Origin: Bacteroidota bacterium
Lineage (GTDB): Bacteria > Bacteroidota > Bacteroidia > Chitinophagales > BACL12
Length of the DNA stretch: 64,000 nucleotides
Direction: 5' to 3'
NCBI GenBank assembly: GCA_016706255.1
Contig: JADJJZ010000003.1
Span: forward strand, 840,501 to 904,500
Position numbers and translations under genes: made by a program. Shown here in pieces: positions 46,139 to 55,490 of the stretch. Each line of letters opens with the position of its first letter. Position 1 is the first letter of the stretch. Below the pieces are notes generated by a model, which did no database searches, was not told the origin of the DNA, and saw only the letters and a list, made by a program, of their open reading frames with translations.

Positions 46139-46837
46139 TTATTTTTTATTCATCAAATTGGTAAGTTCAGCTTTCAAACCACGGCTCACAGGCACCTTGT
46201 AAGATCCGGCAAATATGGTATAACCTTTAATGCCGCTGATTTTATCTAACTGCACTAAATACGATTTATGACATCTGAAAAACAAATTATTATTTACTGT
46301 TTTTTCTAATTGCGATAATGGCATAAGTGTTTCGAAAACACCGGAAACAGTATAAATGCGGACATATTTTTGAACAGCTTCGGCAAATACAATATCTCTC
46401 ACAGGGATACGCTGTAAAATGCCGTTACTTTTAATTGCAATTGATGTTTGTTCTGTTGTATCGTTTTGTTTGTTTGTTAATGATTTATATTTGTTAAGTG
46501 CCTTCGAAAATCGTTCTGCTGTTACAGGTTTAACGATATAATCTACAACATCGAGGTCGAATCCTTCAACGGCGTACTCCGGATGGGCAGTTGTGATGAT
46601 TATTTTAGGTAAAGTTTGCGATTTTTTCACCCATTCAATGCCGCTGATTTTAGGTAAATTGATATCTAAAAAAATCAAATCAATTTCATTTGTCTCGAGT
46701 AAAGTTTCTGCCTGTATTGTGTTTTTACATACACCGATTAACACAAAATCCGTTTGGGTAGAAAGATGTTTTTCTATTAACAAACGAGCCAAAGGTTCGT
46801 CATCAATTACAAGGCAACGAATTTTATGCTGTTCCAT
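46139..46837 (-). CDS. LytTR-type response regulator
   Basis: A 232-residue cytoplasmic response regulator. The receiver domain (residues about 6-120) has the acidic pair in VIDDEPLAR, the phospho-acceptor Asp in LIFLDINLPKISG, the Thr/Ser position in IIITTAHPEYA and the Lys in YIVKPVTAERF. The C-terminal LytTR DNA-binding domain (about 135-232) has IPVRDIVFAEAVQKYVRIYT and FFRCHKSYLVQLDKISGIKG. It overlaps the upstream sensor kinase gene by 14 bp, so the two form a two-component system of the LytS/LytR (AlgR) type. Target promoters are unknown. Confidence 0.93.
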   Translation of the reverse strand: MEQHKIRCLVIDDEPLARLLIEKHLSTQTDFVLIGVCKNTIQAETLLETNEIDLIFLDINLPKISGIEWVKKSQTLPKIIITTAHPEYAVEGFDLDVVDYIVKPVTAERFSKALNKYKSLTNKQNDTTEQTSIAIKSNGILQRIPVRDIVFAEAVQKYVRIYTVSGVFETLMPLSQLEKTVNNNLFFRCHKSYLVQLDKISGIKGYTIFAGSYKVPVSRGLKAELTNLMNKK

Positions 46838-47828
46838 GTAATAATTTTATGTGAATGGAATACTTATGATTTTCATCTTGTATACTGATTTGATGCGCAT
46901 TTGGATAGGCAATAGTCAACTGTTTTTTAATATTATCAAGGCCAATACCCGGATGACTGTTTTTGGGTTGATAGGAATTGCTGACAGTAAATAACATTTC
47001 CTGATTTGTTACGTTTAAAATTATCTTAATAAAAGCATTTTCATTTTCAAATATGTCACTATGTTTAAATGCATTTTCAACAATTGTGAGTAATAGCAGT
47101 GGTGGTACTTCGTGATCAAAAGTATCTGCATTTGTTGTAAAAACGATATTTGTACCACCATTTTGTAATCGCGCCTGTTGTAATAATAGATAATTTTGAA
47201 TTACCTCAACTTCTTCGTTTAGCTTGACCTGATTGAGTTTTGGGCTATAAATGCTATAGCGCAACACAACAGATAAATTATCTACCAATGTGGCAGCCTT
47301 GGTGGGGTCGATTAAAATTAAACTGTAAATTCCGTTTAACGTATTAAATAAAAAGTGCGGACTCAACTGCGATTTTAATAATTCCAGTTCTGATTTTAAT
47401 TTTTGATTTTCAAGCTCAATTGAACGCCGTTTTTCTTTTTCATATTTGGTTACATACCAATATAAAAACGATATCAGAATAAACAGCGCATGATTAATAA
47501 AAAAGGTTAGCAATGCACGACCGGTGTTTTCCGCCAATAACATATTGCCAAGGCCTGAAAACAGATAAACACAATAAATGCCCGTTAGTAATAGGAAAAT
47601 TGTAGTTACATAAACCTTCCATTTACCGTTGGCCGCAAATCGAGGAATTAATACCCCCAGATTAATGTACGCTTCAGTCATGTAACAGGCCAATTCGAAC
47701 AAGGAAAGTAAAATTGCTGTTTGCAAGCTGTAAATGTCCAACAGGTAATCCATTTCATACATAAAAATGAATATCCAGAAGGCTACATGTATTAAAAATC
47801 GTTTTATTTGCTGATTAGCTGCTATCAT
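46824..47828 (-). CDS. Sensor histidine kinase, LytS/YehU type (His_kinase PF06580)
   Basis: A 334-residue membrane sensor. Four transmembrane helices lie in residues about 8-135, with short loops and no large sensory domain. A coiled-coil linker (RSIELENQKLKSELELLKSQ) leads to the phospho-acceptor motif LSPHFLFNTLNGIYSLI. The ATPase part has the N-box LLTIVENAFKHSDIF and the G-box GIGLDNIKKQL. This is the LytS-type kinase class that usually partners a LytTR regulator; the adjacent regulator gene overlaps its end by 14 bp. The stimulus is unknown. Confidence 0.92.
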   Translation of the reverse strand: MIAANQQIKRFLIHVAFWIFIFMYEMDYLLDIYSLQTAILLSLFELACYMTEAYINLGVLIPRFAANGKWKVYVTTIFLLLTGIYCVYLFSGLGNMLLAENTGRALLTFFINHALFILISFLYWYVTKYEKEKRRSIELENQKLKSELELLKSQLSPHFLFNTLNGIYSLILIDPTKAATLVDNLSVVLRYSIYSPKLNQVKLNEEVEVIQNYLLLQQARLQNGGTNIVFTTNADTFDHEVPPLLLLTIVENAFKHSDIFENENAFIKIILNVTNQEMLFTVSNSYQPKNSHPGIGLDNIKKQLTIAYPNAHQISIQDENHKYSIHIKLLHGTA

Positions 47829-47962
47829 TATCCCTGCATAGATAATGGTTTTTTATGTGGTGTGCAAGATGATGAACCACGGACTAAAAATCAGGAAGCG
47901 CTGTGTTAGCTAGATTAAACCTGAATTACAGCTTGTTTTTAAGTAATGATTTATGAATATAA

Positions 47963-49889
47963 TTATCGCAACAAGGTAACCGTTCCCGATTGTTGCATAT
48001 CCATTGTATCAATAGTTGCATGTGCCACATAAATGTAAGCTCCTAATTCCTGGGGTATATTTTTAAAATTGCCATCCCACCCAATATTAGCATCCGTGCT
48101 TGTAAAAATTAATTCTCCCCAGCGTGAATAAATTTGTAATGTATAAGTTTCGATATTACAATTATTATTGGTTACGGCATTAAACACTTCATTGTAGCCA
48201 TCCCCATTTGGAGAAAATGCATTTGGGAATTGTATAAAACAACCTGTTGGGTCAGTATTATCAATCGTATCAATTTCGCAATCTATAAAATCAACAACAA
48301 TAGTATCTGATTGTAATATACCACAATCATCAACTCCACTCACATAATATACCATCTGCCGAAACTTCAATATCTGCAACGGTTGAGCCGTTGCTCCATT
48401 CAATATCCGAAATTGGTGCAGTTACAATTAAATTAATGGAAGTAAAAACTTCATTACATACTATTGAATCAGCAGGTAATAAATCAAATAATTCACCACT
48501 ATTAATTATAATCTCTGTAGTAGCTGTATCAGTGAAACAACCTATTGTAAAAATAAGAGTAACTAAATATGTTCCGGTGTCTGAGTATATATACGTTGCA
48601 TTAAATAAATTAGAATTATCATCAATAGTTGCAGGATCACCAAAATTCCATGTAACAGCATCATAAACAGCGTCAGTGGTGAAATTAAATTGTGCAGCTC
48701 CACCCGCACATGCAGCAAATAATTCAAATTCCGGCTGATAAGATATTTCATTGTTTTGCACAAAAGCGGGAAGGCCGGCGTATACCGTTTCTCCGGATAA
48801 ATTAAAGCCATTGTCTACATAATTGCAGGCAATACCGGCTTCATCCGGCGCATTAATTACACCTACTTTATTTTTATATTGCGTTGCGGCATATATTTTA
48901 TTATCGGGTGCAATTTGTAATGCACCTACATTTGCCGTAGCTGAAGTTGTTCCAATAACTGTTGCGCTGGCTTCTATCAATGCAGCATCACCACTGGTAA
49001 TATCCATTTGATAAATATTATCATCGAACCAACTTGAGGTATAAATAAAATTGTTGTTGGGAGAAAATTCTACACCATAAACTGTATTTCCGGGACCTAA
49101 GCCGGTAGCTGAATGTGGCGTTGTTATAACAATATCATTACTCACAATTCCGGTGGCATTATCAAAATCATATAATTCAATTCGGTTGCCACTTATTTCA
49201 ACCGCAACTGCCAATTTATTATTGTCGCGATTCATTTTCATACAGCCAACACTTTGAAAAAAATCAGGACCATGCACAGGACCGATGGCTGTATTTACAG
49301 GAGTTGGATCAACACCTGCGGCAGTAACTAGAAATACACGAAATTCATTATCATTCCAACCATGCGTTAATACCCATACATCTTTTCCATTTGCATGTAA
49401 TGCCGTGGTAACTTTTTCAGGTGTTTGTCCCGTTAAAAACACATTTTTTTCTGCATTTACAACAGCACCTAATCCACCATCAAGACACATATCTACGAGC
49501 GTATAATGTAATCCCGTTAACGGGTAATAACATTCGGTAGTAAAAATGTAATATTTATTTGGATCACCCGGTTTTGGAACAATAACAGCAGAATTACTGC
49601 TTGAGTTGTCTCCAACTAGATCAGTTCCGGAAGGCATAACATTGTTTTCCCGGTTAAACACGCTCACGCCATCTGTATAAAACAACAGGTTACCAAATTT
49701 ATCAGAAACAGTGGCGCAACCTTCAAAATTGCTCATCGCACTGGTAGTAATGGCAACAGGGGAGGGGCCGTTAAAATTTATTCCGGCAGTGGCGAAATAC
49801 CAATTATTATTTTGATTCTGACCATATAATTTACCGTGTGGTAACAAACATCCAACATATATAAAAATAATTAATATGGTATATTTCAT
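47963..49889 (-). pseudogene. T9SS type B (gliding motility-associated C-terminal) secreted protein, frameshifted
   Basis: An exported surface protein in two frames. The first part (from 49889) has a signal peptide ending KLYGQ, a beta-propeller of about 340 residues (NWYFATAGINFNGPSPVAI, VEFSPNNNFIYTSSWFDDN), and a PKD domain with WNFGDPATIDDNSNLFNATY. After IEVSADGI the frame is lost around 48345-48351, where a 2-base TA deletion or a 1-base insertion in a TA-rich stretch is needed. The second part continues YYVSGVDDCGILQSDTIVVD and ends in the type B sorting domain: FPNAFSPNGDGYNEVFNA, then SRWGELIFTS and IPQELGAYIYVAHA. Repaired length is about 642 residues. It may be an adhesin or motility-linked protein. 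Error and true inactivation cannot be separated. Confidence 0.85.
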
Positions 49890-50056
49890 GCGTATTTCAG
49901 TTCAAGCTTAAAAATTAATTTTGTTGTATTTTTACTTAAACAAAAAGGTTGGTTAAAAGTTTACTCAAATGGCATTAAAAGATACTTTTACCAAATATCT
50001 GATACCCTGTTTTAAGCAGTTTTAACCTATCGGCATAAATAGGGAGTTCGCTAAAA

Positions 50057-51848
50057 ATGTTATATTTATATTCAAAATACACTAAGTTGAAGAAAATTAC
50101 CACAACGTTGCTGATTTCATTAATTACATTTGGAACGGCATATAATCAAATAGCTGCACCATCATGGTATAAAGCAATGTGTGGGTATGATCAGGGTAAT
50201 TCCCATGTATATGCTGATGACGAACTTAATATTTATTTTTCTGCAGTTTTTTTTGATACTTTAAATTTTGATTATACGAATAGATACAACACTGGTGTCT
50301 ACAGGTGGTCTAATGATAACAAAAATGGATCCGGAAGGAAATTTGCAATGGATGAATACGATTAGTGTACATGATAGTTCTATAACACCGGCAGGTAATT
50401 TAATGGCTCCACGTGTTCAGGTTAACAACGGTTTGGTATATGTTATTGCGGAAGCATTTGATACACTCACCCTTAAACCAGGTGATACTAGTTTTCTTAT
50501 ACCCGCAAGTTTAAGCATGGCTACTTCTTTTATCGCTGCATATAACACGGAAGGGTCACCGATGTGGGTGAAAAACCTTCGATCAACAGATGCGGTTATT
50601 ATACATGATTTTGAGGTTGATAATGCAGGCAATCTTTTCATTGTAGGTAATATGGGCGGCATTACTGATTTTGATCCTTCTGCTGCTGAATATTTTATGT
50701 CAACCCTGGGCCCCACAGATGATTTTATCGCTAAATATGATTTTGCAGGAAACTTAATTTGGGTGCATGCAATTAAAGCAACAGGGTTGCCCTGTCCTAT
50801 TTTTTTGGAAACTGATCCGGATGGCAATGTGGTTATCAGCATGGCAATGATAAATAATGTAAGTGCAGATTTTGATCTCAGTGAAGCTGACCTTATTTTC
50901 GATTCAAATGAAGCAGGTGCTATGGTTATTGCAAAATATACCACAGATGCAGATTTAGTATGGGCTTTTAAAATTAGTGTTGATACGGGTTATGGTGGAG
51001 TAAATTTAACTGATATGTCGATTGATGATGATGGAAATATAATTTGTGTTGGTCGTGCAGGTGGAGATAATCCGATTGATTATGACCCTTCTGCAGATGT
51101 ATATGCTATTTCAGGAGAAGACGGAACTGAGGGTGGTATGATTGCAAAATATAATGGTGATGGCAATTTTCAGTGGGCTTATCAATGGGATGTAACAGGC
51201 CAATTACAGTGCACTGCAGTTGCAACAGATAATGAAGGCAACGCATTTGTTTTAGGAGAGTTGATTGGCACAGTAGATCTTGATCCATCGGCTGCAGAAT
51301 TTATGATAACAACAGAAGCGTATGCAGCTACTCCATATGATTATGATGGTTTTATCATGCAATTTGATGCTGTTGGTAATTTCGTGGATGCAGGACAGTT
51401 TTATGATGGCGGTAATGGATGGTATAGCAATGATATATTTATTGATGATGCGGATAATTTATTAATCACAAATTATTTTTCCGATTCAATAGATATTGAT
51501 CCTACAACTGACACAGAAATTATTTACAGCTTTGTTCCATTTCTGCCAGACGATTATGAAGTAGAAGGATATTTGGCTAAATATGGCAATGCAACAACCT
51601 TTGTAGAATCTTTACAAAATGATTCGGAAATAATGTTGTATCCTAATCCGGTTCAAAATACATTACACATAGACTGCCCACAAAAAATTGAAAGTGTTGC
51701 TGTATTTGATATAACAGGAAAATGTATTTATATAAATGAGCAATTTAATCAGTCCGGTATTGATATGACTTCGGCTCCTTCCGGAATTTATTTTATCCGA
51801 ATTCATAGCCAAAATTTAATTAATTCAGGCACATTTATCAAAATATAA
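50057..51848 (+). pseudogene. T9SS type A secreted propeller-like protein, frameshifted
   Basis: An exported protein in two frames. The first part (50057 to about 50297) has a signal-like leader (LKKITTTLLISLITFGTAYN; the TTG at 50087 is a possible start) and begins the mature chain at APSWYKAMCG. After DYTNRYNTG the frame changes near 50290-50300, where one base too many (or two too few) is present. The second frame continues STGGLMITKMDPEGNLQWMN and has repeats of the type DFDPSAAEYFMSTLGPTDDF, AKYDFAGNLIWVHAI and DLDPSAAEFMITTE, typical of SBBP/PQQ-like propellers. The C-terminus is a T9SS type A sorting domain (MLYPNPVQNTLHIDC to GTFIKI). Repaired length is about 596 residues. Confidence 0.83.
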
Positions 51849-51888
51849 TAACTTTGTGCACTTCTGCTCAATAATTCATACATTCAAC

Positions 51889-52578
51889 ATGCAAAAATTT
51901 CTTATCGGCTTATTATTTATTGTTAGCTCAAATATTGCACTCGCACAACCCAATGCATCATTTAAATTAAGTTTGCAATATGCACAAACCACAAGGCCTG
52001 AGTTAACAAATTATTTTCAGGTAATGTCGGACAGTTTGCATATAAATGATGTACTCGATATTAATTCAGGTGGCGGATTTGCCGTTGGAATGGTGTTTGG
52101 CGGCGATCATACAGAATTTGATGCCGGAGGAGGGTATATCAGGTCTGCAGATGAAATTGGTTCAGATACGGCTAATTTGTTGTTTTACATAAACAACGAC
52201 ATCACCTATTATTTTGGTGCTAATTATTTACCGGTAAACTTTTTCCTTATTGGTGGAAGTTTTGTAATTAATTCTGCAACGGGAAAAAGTAATGTTTCAG
52301 GAGATGGAAATGGTGAACAATACCTTGAATCATTACCTTCTACCGATTTTAATATTTTTAGGGGATATAGTGTTGCCCTAAAAGCACAATCCGGCTTTTA
52401 TGTAAATATTAATGAAGATGATGGCAACCGCTTGCGTTTAACCGGATATTATATTTACGGATTAACTGACTATAATTTTTATACAATTTCTGAAAAAAGA
52501 CTTGCCAATTATCTGGGTGAGCAAAAAACAAATTATACCACTTTTGGGATAGAGCTGGCAATATTATTTGGAATGTGA
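51889..52578 (+). CDS. Hypothetical outer-membrane-like protein
   Basis: A protein of 229 residues from the Met at 51889 (MQKFLIGLLFIVSSNIALAQ), which gives a signal peptide; the upstream ATG at 51856 would add 11 residues. The mature sequence has glycine-rich aromatic strands: GGGFAVGMVFGGDHTEF, LLFYINNDITYYFGANY and LRLTGYYIYGLTDYNF, with a final hydrophobic strand TTFGIELAILFGM. This fits a small eight-stranded outer-membrane barrel of the type common in Bacteroidota. I do not recognise a named family. It follows the broken T9SS gene by 40 bp in the same direction. Confidence 0.7.
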   Translation: MQKFLIGLLFIVSSNIALAQPNASFKLSLQYAQTTRPELTNYFQVMSDSLHINDVLDINSGGGFAVGMVFGGDHTEFDAGGGYIRSADEIGSDTANLLFYINNDITYYFGANYLPVNFFLIGGSFVINSATGKSNVSGDGNGEQYLESLPSTDFNIFRGYSVALKAQSGFYVNINEDDGNRLRLTGYYIYGLTDYNFYTISEKRLANYLGEQKTNYTTFGIELAILFGM

Positions 52579-52625
52579 GCGTAGTTAATATTTAATAATT
52601 TGCCCGGAGGTTTTTTAGCGAAAAG

Positions 52626-52659
52626 TTTTGTCAAGATTTGTATAAAACGGCTATTTTTG
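52626..52659 (+). promoter_or_regulatory. Bacteroidota-type promoter of the DnaJ-domain gene
   Basis: TTTTG at 52626-52630, a 21-bp spacer, and TATTTTTG at 52652-52659, both matching the consensus. The predicted leader before the ATG at 52679 is about 17 nt. Confidence 0.65.
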
Positions 52660-52678
52660 CCTCTGTTGATTCACACCC

Positions 52679-53191
52679 ATGGATTTTTACACACTATTAG
52701 AAGTTGAGCGAGATGCTACTCCGGAAGAAATTAAATCCGCGTATCGCAGGTTAGCCAAGCAATACCATCCCGATTTAAATCCCGGCGATAAAAATGCTGA
52801 GGAAAAATTTAAATTTCTCGCAAAAGCGTATGAGGTGCTCTCCAGTCCAAATAAAAGAGCTATTTACGATCATGTGCTTGCACAACACGAGCAACACAAA
52901 AACGACCAACCAGATCCAAGCGCATATTACCATGAAGTCTACGATGACCCGCGTCCAAATGCCCGACCCGAGCCACCCTTAGGCCGAAATTCATCCAATG
53001 AAAATAAATTTATTCGCATTTTATTATGGTCGTTATTAATAGTATTCAATTTCATTATTTGTAAAGACCGTAACACACAACAACCGGCACAAATGAATAA
53101 ACATTTTATAGATAGTTTATTTCAATTTTATGAGGTAACGGATAGTGTAGGGTTGAAGTTGGATACGACTATTAATTTACCTCAAGAATAA
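52679..53191 (+). CDS. DnaJ-domain protein with C-terminal membrane anchor
   Basis: A 170-residue J-domain protein. The J domain covers residues about 2-68: MDFYTLLEVERDATPEEIKS, AYRRLAKQYHPDLNPGD with the invariant HPD at 30-32, and KFLAKAYEVLSSPNKRAIYD. The Gly/Phe and zinc regions of true DnaJ are absent. After a polar linker rich in Pro and Asn, one hydrophobic segment (IRILLWSLLIVFNFIIC, about residues 119-135) would anchor it in the membrane, with a short tail beyond. It presumably stimulates an Hsp70 at the membrane. It has its own promoter and is followed by a large hairpin. Confidence 0.88.
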   Translation: MDFYTLLEVERDATPEEIKSAYRRLAKQYHPDLNPGDKNAEEKFKFLAKAYEVLSSPNKRAIYDHVLAQHEQHKNDQPDPSAYYHEVYDDPRPNARPEPPLGRNSSNENKFIRILLWSLLIVFNFIICKDRNTQQPAQMNKHFIDSLFQFYEVTDSVGLKLDTTINLPQE

Positions 53192-53210
53192 AATTATTTT
53201 TTGGGCGTTT

Positions 53211-53263
53211 CCCCTATAGTGATTAATAATTTGCCCCCGCAAATTATTAATCTACTATAGGGG
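53211..53263. terminator. Long hairpin after the DnaJ-domain gene
   Basis: Two arms, 53211-53234 and 53239-53263, pair over 24 bp with a single bulged base and a CCCC loop (left arm starts CCCCTATAGT, right arm ends ACTATAGGGG). There is no T-run, so this is not a classical intrinsic terminator. It directly abuts the bipartite repeat at 53266. Confidence 0.75.
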
Positions 53264-53265
53264 CC

Positions 53266-53335
53266 GGGCTTTTCGTTCCAAGTCCTCGTCGCTTCCACTG
53301 CGTTACAGCTCCTGTGGGCTTTCCACTTCAATCCC
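53266..53335 (+). repeat. Bipartite GGGCTTTCC-CAGTCC element, copy B
   Basis: Two half-units, GGGCTTTTCGTTCCAAGTCC (53266-53285) and GGGCTTTCCACTTCAATCCC (53316-53335), are separated by a 30-nt spacer. They match the two half-units of the 13734-13805 element read on its minus strand, in the same order. The rest of 53192-53460 is AT-rich and carries no gene that I can support. Confidence 0.65.
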
Positions 53336-53460
53336 TAACGCGATTCGGAGTTCGAAATTTCAATTTGGTTTATTAACAAAATTAAAAATGCATAATTGAT
53401 GTCAAGTTCATTTGACGAAGCGATGCTAATTTAATTGGAAATTAATTAATTTAATTTATT

Positions 53461-54900
53461 TCACGATTTAATAAATTTAAGCGATTTAATTGCATTACCA
53501 CTATAAATTGCAATTTGATAAACGCCAGCAGGAAGTTGATCAACAGGAATACTTAAAATATTATCCGGTGAATTCGATTTTACTGTTTTACTGAGCAACT
53601 GTTTTCCCATAATATCAAAAACAATAAATGTGAAATCTGAATTTAAATTATTATTCCATGTTAAATTAATAATAGCATTTGCCGGATTTGGATAAATTTC
53701 AAATCCAGATGCATGATTTGATAATTCATTAATTGGAATTACACAATCTGTAGTAAAAGTTACTACATTAGAAGGTGTAAGTTCATCGTTGCATTCGGTA
53801 ACCATATATGCTTCGTATGCAGTACATGGTTCAAGGTCATGTAAAATGAGCGGACTGACAAGCGCATCAGCGGTATCTGTTTCTCCAGAAACTAGGTTGG
53901 TATAAATGATTTTATAAACATGAGCAAGTTCAGCGGTCCATGATATTTTTGCAGTTGTTGTAGTAATTGCCGTAGCTGAAATTGTTGTGTCAGGTAAACA
54001 CTCCACGATATAATCATTGTTGAGTGTTGCAAGGTATGCTTCTTCCATTGCTGCAGGAGCAAACACATAGGCGAAAATAAATTCAACAGAATCGCCGGGC
54101 GCAAGTTCAGGTCTATAAAATGACATTTGCATTGAAATATCTCCTCCCTCCGATCCGACGATTGAAAACCCACCGGTACCCCAAAATGGATCATCCAAAT
54201 CACTATCAGTCAATTGAAAATTTCCATAAGATCCGCGAGCAAGAGGGTCGCCGGCTACCATACCCAGAAATAGACCATAAGTAAAACTTTTAGCATAAGA
54301 ATAATTAGAATCAACATTAACTCCATTTTCGGTGGCATAATCACCTGTCCACATTTGTTCATTGTCAGGATCAATTAATCGCACATAATAAATATTTTCT
54401 AATGTATCAGGCGAAATATTTATTAGTTTCAATTTTGTCAGGAAAAATAATTTATTAGCATACGCTGTTGTTGTTTGTTTTATAATAACATCGGTAGTAT
54501 CTGCAATCCATTCAACAGTAATGCTGTCATCGTTTGCCGAATAACTAAAAATACTGCCCGGCATATCAGCAAAACCAGATGCGCCATTATATAAATTATC
54601 CCCATTCCAACTTAACCCCCATTGTTCAACAGGAGTCCCCGGGGCCACAAAATCACCGCTATAAGCCGGGCTACCCATATCCCAGCCATTCATGTCGTAA
54701 TCCGCAATAATGCCATAAGCCGGATTGGGATTATCCAGTAAAATATAGCCTTCCGGAACTGTGTCGGTAATATATGCGCCATTTTCATTAATAGCTACCT
54801 CAACCAAATTAGTTTTGATAAATGCATTATCATCAACCATCTGTGAAGAAGCTTGATAGGTAATCAAGCTTAAGGAAATTAAGGATAAAAGTGTTTTCAT
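53461..54900 (-). CDS. T9SS type A secreted protein with Fn3-like domain
   Basis: A 479-residue exported protein with a signal peptide (MKTLLSLISLSLITYQASSQ). Residues about 25-300 form a beta-rich domain of unknown family (YDMNGWDMGSPAYSGDFVAP, YYVRLIDPDNEQMWTGDYA). A fibronectin-III-like domain follows at about 305-390 (ISATAITTTTAKISWTAELA to AYMVTECNDE), and the last 80 residues are a T9SS type A sorting domain (FEIYPNPANAIINLTWN, LPAGVYQIAIYSG, IKSLKFIKS). It should be secreted or surface-attached. Its start codon overlaps the last bases of the decayed GIY-YIG gene upstream. Confidence 0.87.
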   Translation of the reverse strand: MKTLLSLISLSLITYQASSQMVDDNAFIKTNLVEVAINENGAYITDTVPEGYILLDNPNPAYGIIADYDMNGWDMGSPAYSGDFVAPGTPVEQWGLSWNGDNLYNGASGFADMPGSIFSYSANDDSITVEWIADTTDVIIKQTTTAYANKLFFLTKLKLINISPDTLENIYYVRLIDPDNEQMWTGDYATENGVNVDSNYSYAKSFTYGLFLGMVAGDPLARGSYGNFQLTDSDLDDPFWGTGGFSIVGSEGGDISMQMSFYRPELAPGDSVEFIFAYVFAPAAMEEAYLATLNNDYIVECLPDTTISATAITTTTAKISWTAELAHVYKIIYTNLVSGETDTADALVSPLILHDLEPCTAYEAYMVTECNDELTPSNVVTFTTDCVIPINELSNHASGFEIYPNPANAIINLTWNNNLNSDFTFIVFDIMGKQLLSKTVKSNSPDNILSIPVDQLPAGVYQIAIYSGNAIKSLKFIKS

Positions 54901-55157
54901 AACCTATTGTTTCTCCAAAAATAATTGTTTTTTAATTTTCTTTTGCCAGCCGCAGACTTAAAATAAATTTCACGTTTTCGTGCAGCTTCAAATCCTTCAC
55001 ATTGTTAAGTATAAAAAATCGACCAAGGTTTAAATGCTTTAGTATATCGATTTTTTCCGGAATTATGTTCTTTTAACCTTCGTTCCGGATCAGTAGAAAT
55101 TCCGACATAAATTTCATCATTGATTTTGTTTTTAAGTGCATAAACAGTCACTACCAT
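54897..55157 (-). pseudogene. GIY-YIG nuclease family protein with in-frame stop
   Basis: A small UvrC-type GIY-YIG domain protein of the YhbQ/URI group. From the Met at 55157 it reads MVVTVYALKNKINDEIYVGI, STDPERRLKEHNSGKNRYTK and AFKPWSIFYT, with the GIY-like (VYAL) and YIG-like (YVG) motifs and catalytic Arg and His. A TAA codon then stops translation at 55005-55007. Beyond it the same frame continues with the expected family C-terminus (GFEAARKREIYFKSAAGKRK) to a stop at 54897. One base change (GAA or CAA to TAA) explains it, so the gene is either nonsense-mutated or miscalled. Without the stop, length would be 86 residues, normal for the family. Proteins of this family are often seen as loners near mobile DNA. 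Confidence 0.8.
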
Positions 55158-55178
55158 ATTTTTTGTTTTAAGGGTAAA

Positions 55179-55233
55179 AAAAAAGACCAATAAGCAAAAT
55201 GCTGATTGGTCTTTTTAATAAATGGTTGTAGCC
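55179..55233. repeat. Duplicated terminator-hairpin repeat, copy 1
   Basis: A 55-nt unit identical to 55291-55345. It contains a hairpin with a 12-bp outer stem AAAAAGACCAAT/ATTGGTCTTTTT, one A-G mismatch, a 4-bp inner stem AGCA/TGCT and an AAA loop, so it can end transcription in both directions. It is followed by a shared 18-nt tail ending GTTGTAGCC. Confidence 0.85.
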
Positions 55234-55290
55234 GTAGTGCTGACGTGTCAGGGAACCAGAATGAAAATCAACCAATTTTAATATCAACTC

Positions 55291-55345
55291 AAAAAAGACC
55301 AATAAGCAAAATGCTGATTGGTCTTTTTAATAAATGGTTGTAGCC
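55291..55345. repeat. Duplicated terminator-hairpin repeat, copy 2
   Basis: An exact copy of 55179-55233, 112 bp away. The 57 bp between the copies hold no gene. The pair lies about 120-300 bp upstream of the integrase gene, at the left edge of the accessory region. Confidence 0.85.
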
Positions 55346-55438
55346 CGTAGGGGACTTATCAAATATTAATGTCGTTTTCCTTGTTCTTACATAAACTACT
55401 GTAAATCAGTAAAATATGATTTTATTTTAGGTTTAGAA

Positions 55439-55470
55439 TTGCATGTCTGACATCGTTTAACCTACCTTTG
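55439..55470 (+). promoter_or_regulatory. Promoter of the integrase gene
   Basis: TACCTTTG at 55463-55470 is an exact -7 box; TTG at 55439-55441 lies 21 bp upstream. The box ends only 8 nt before the ATG at 55479, so the second ATG at 55491 is the more comfortable start. Confidence 0.55.
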
Positions 55471-55490
55471 CTCGACAAATGCTCGACAAA

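Noticed and set aside
55179..55345. CRISPR array
   Set aside because: Only two copies of a terminator-like hairpin with one spacer of 57 bp, and no cas genes.
55346..55400. Possible tRNA or tmRNA gene as an integration target beside the integrase
   Set aside because: The GTAGCCCGTAGGGGA stretch has no cloverleaf arms or CCA-type end; no tRNA was found anywhere in the window.
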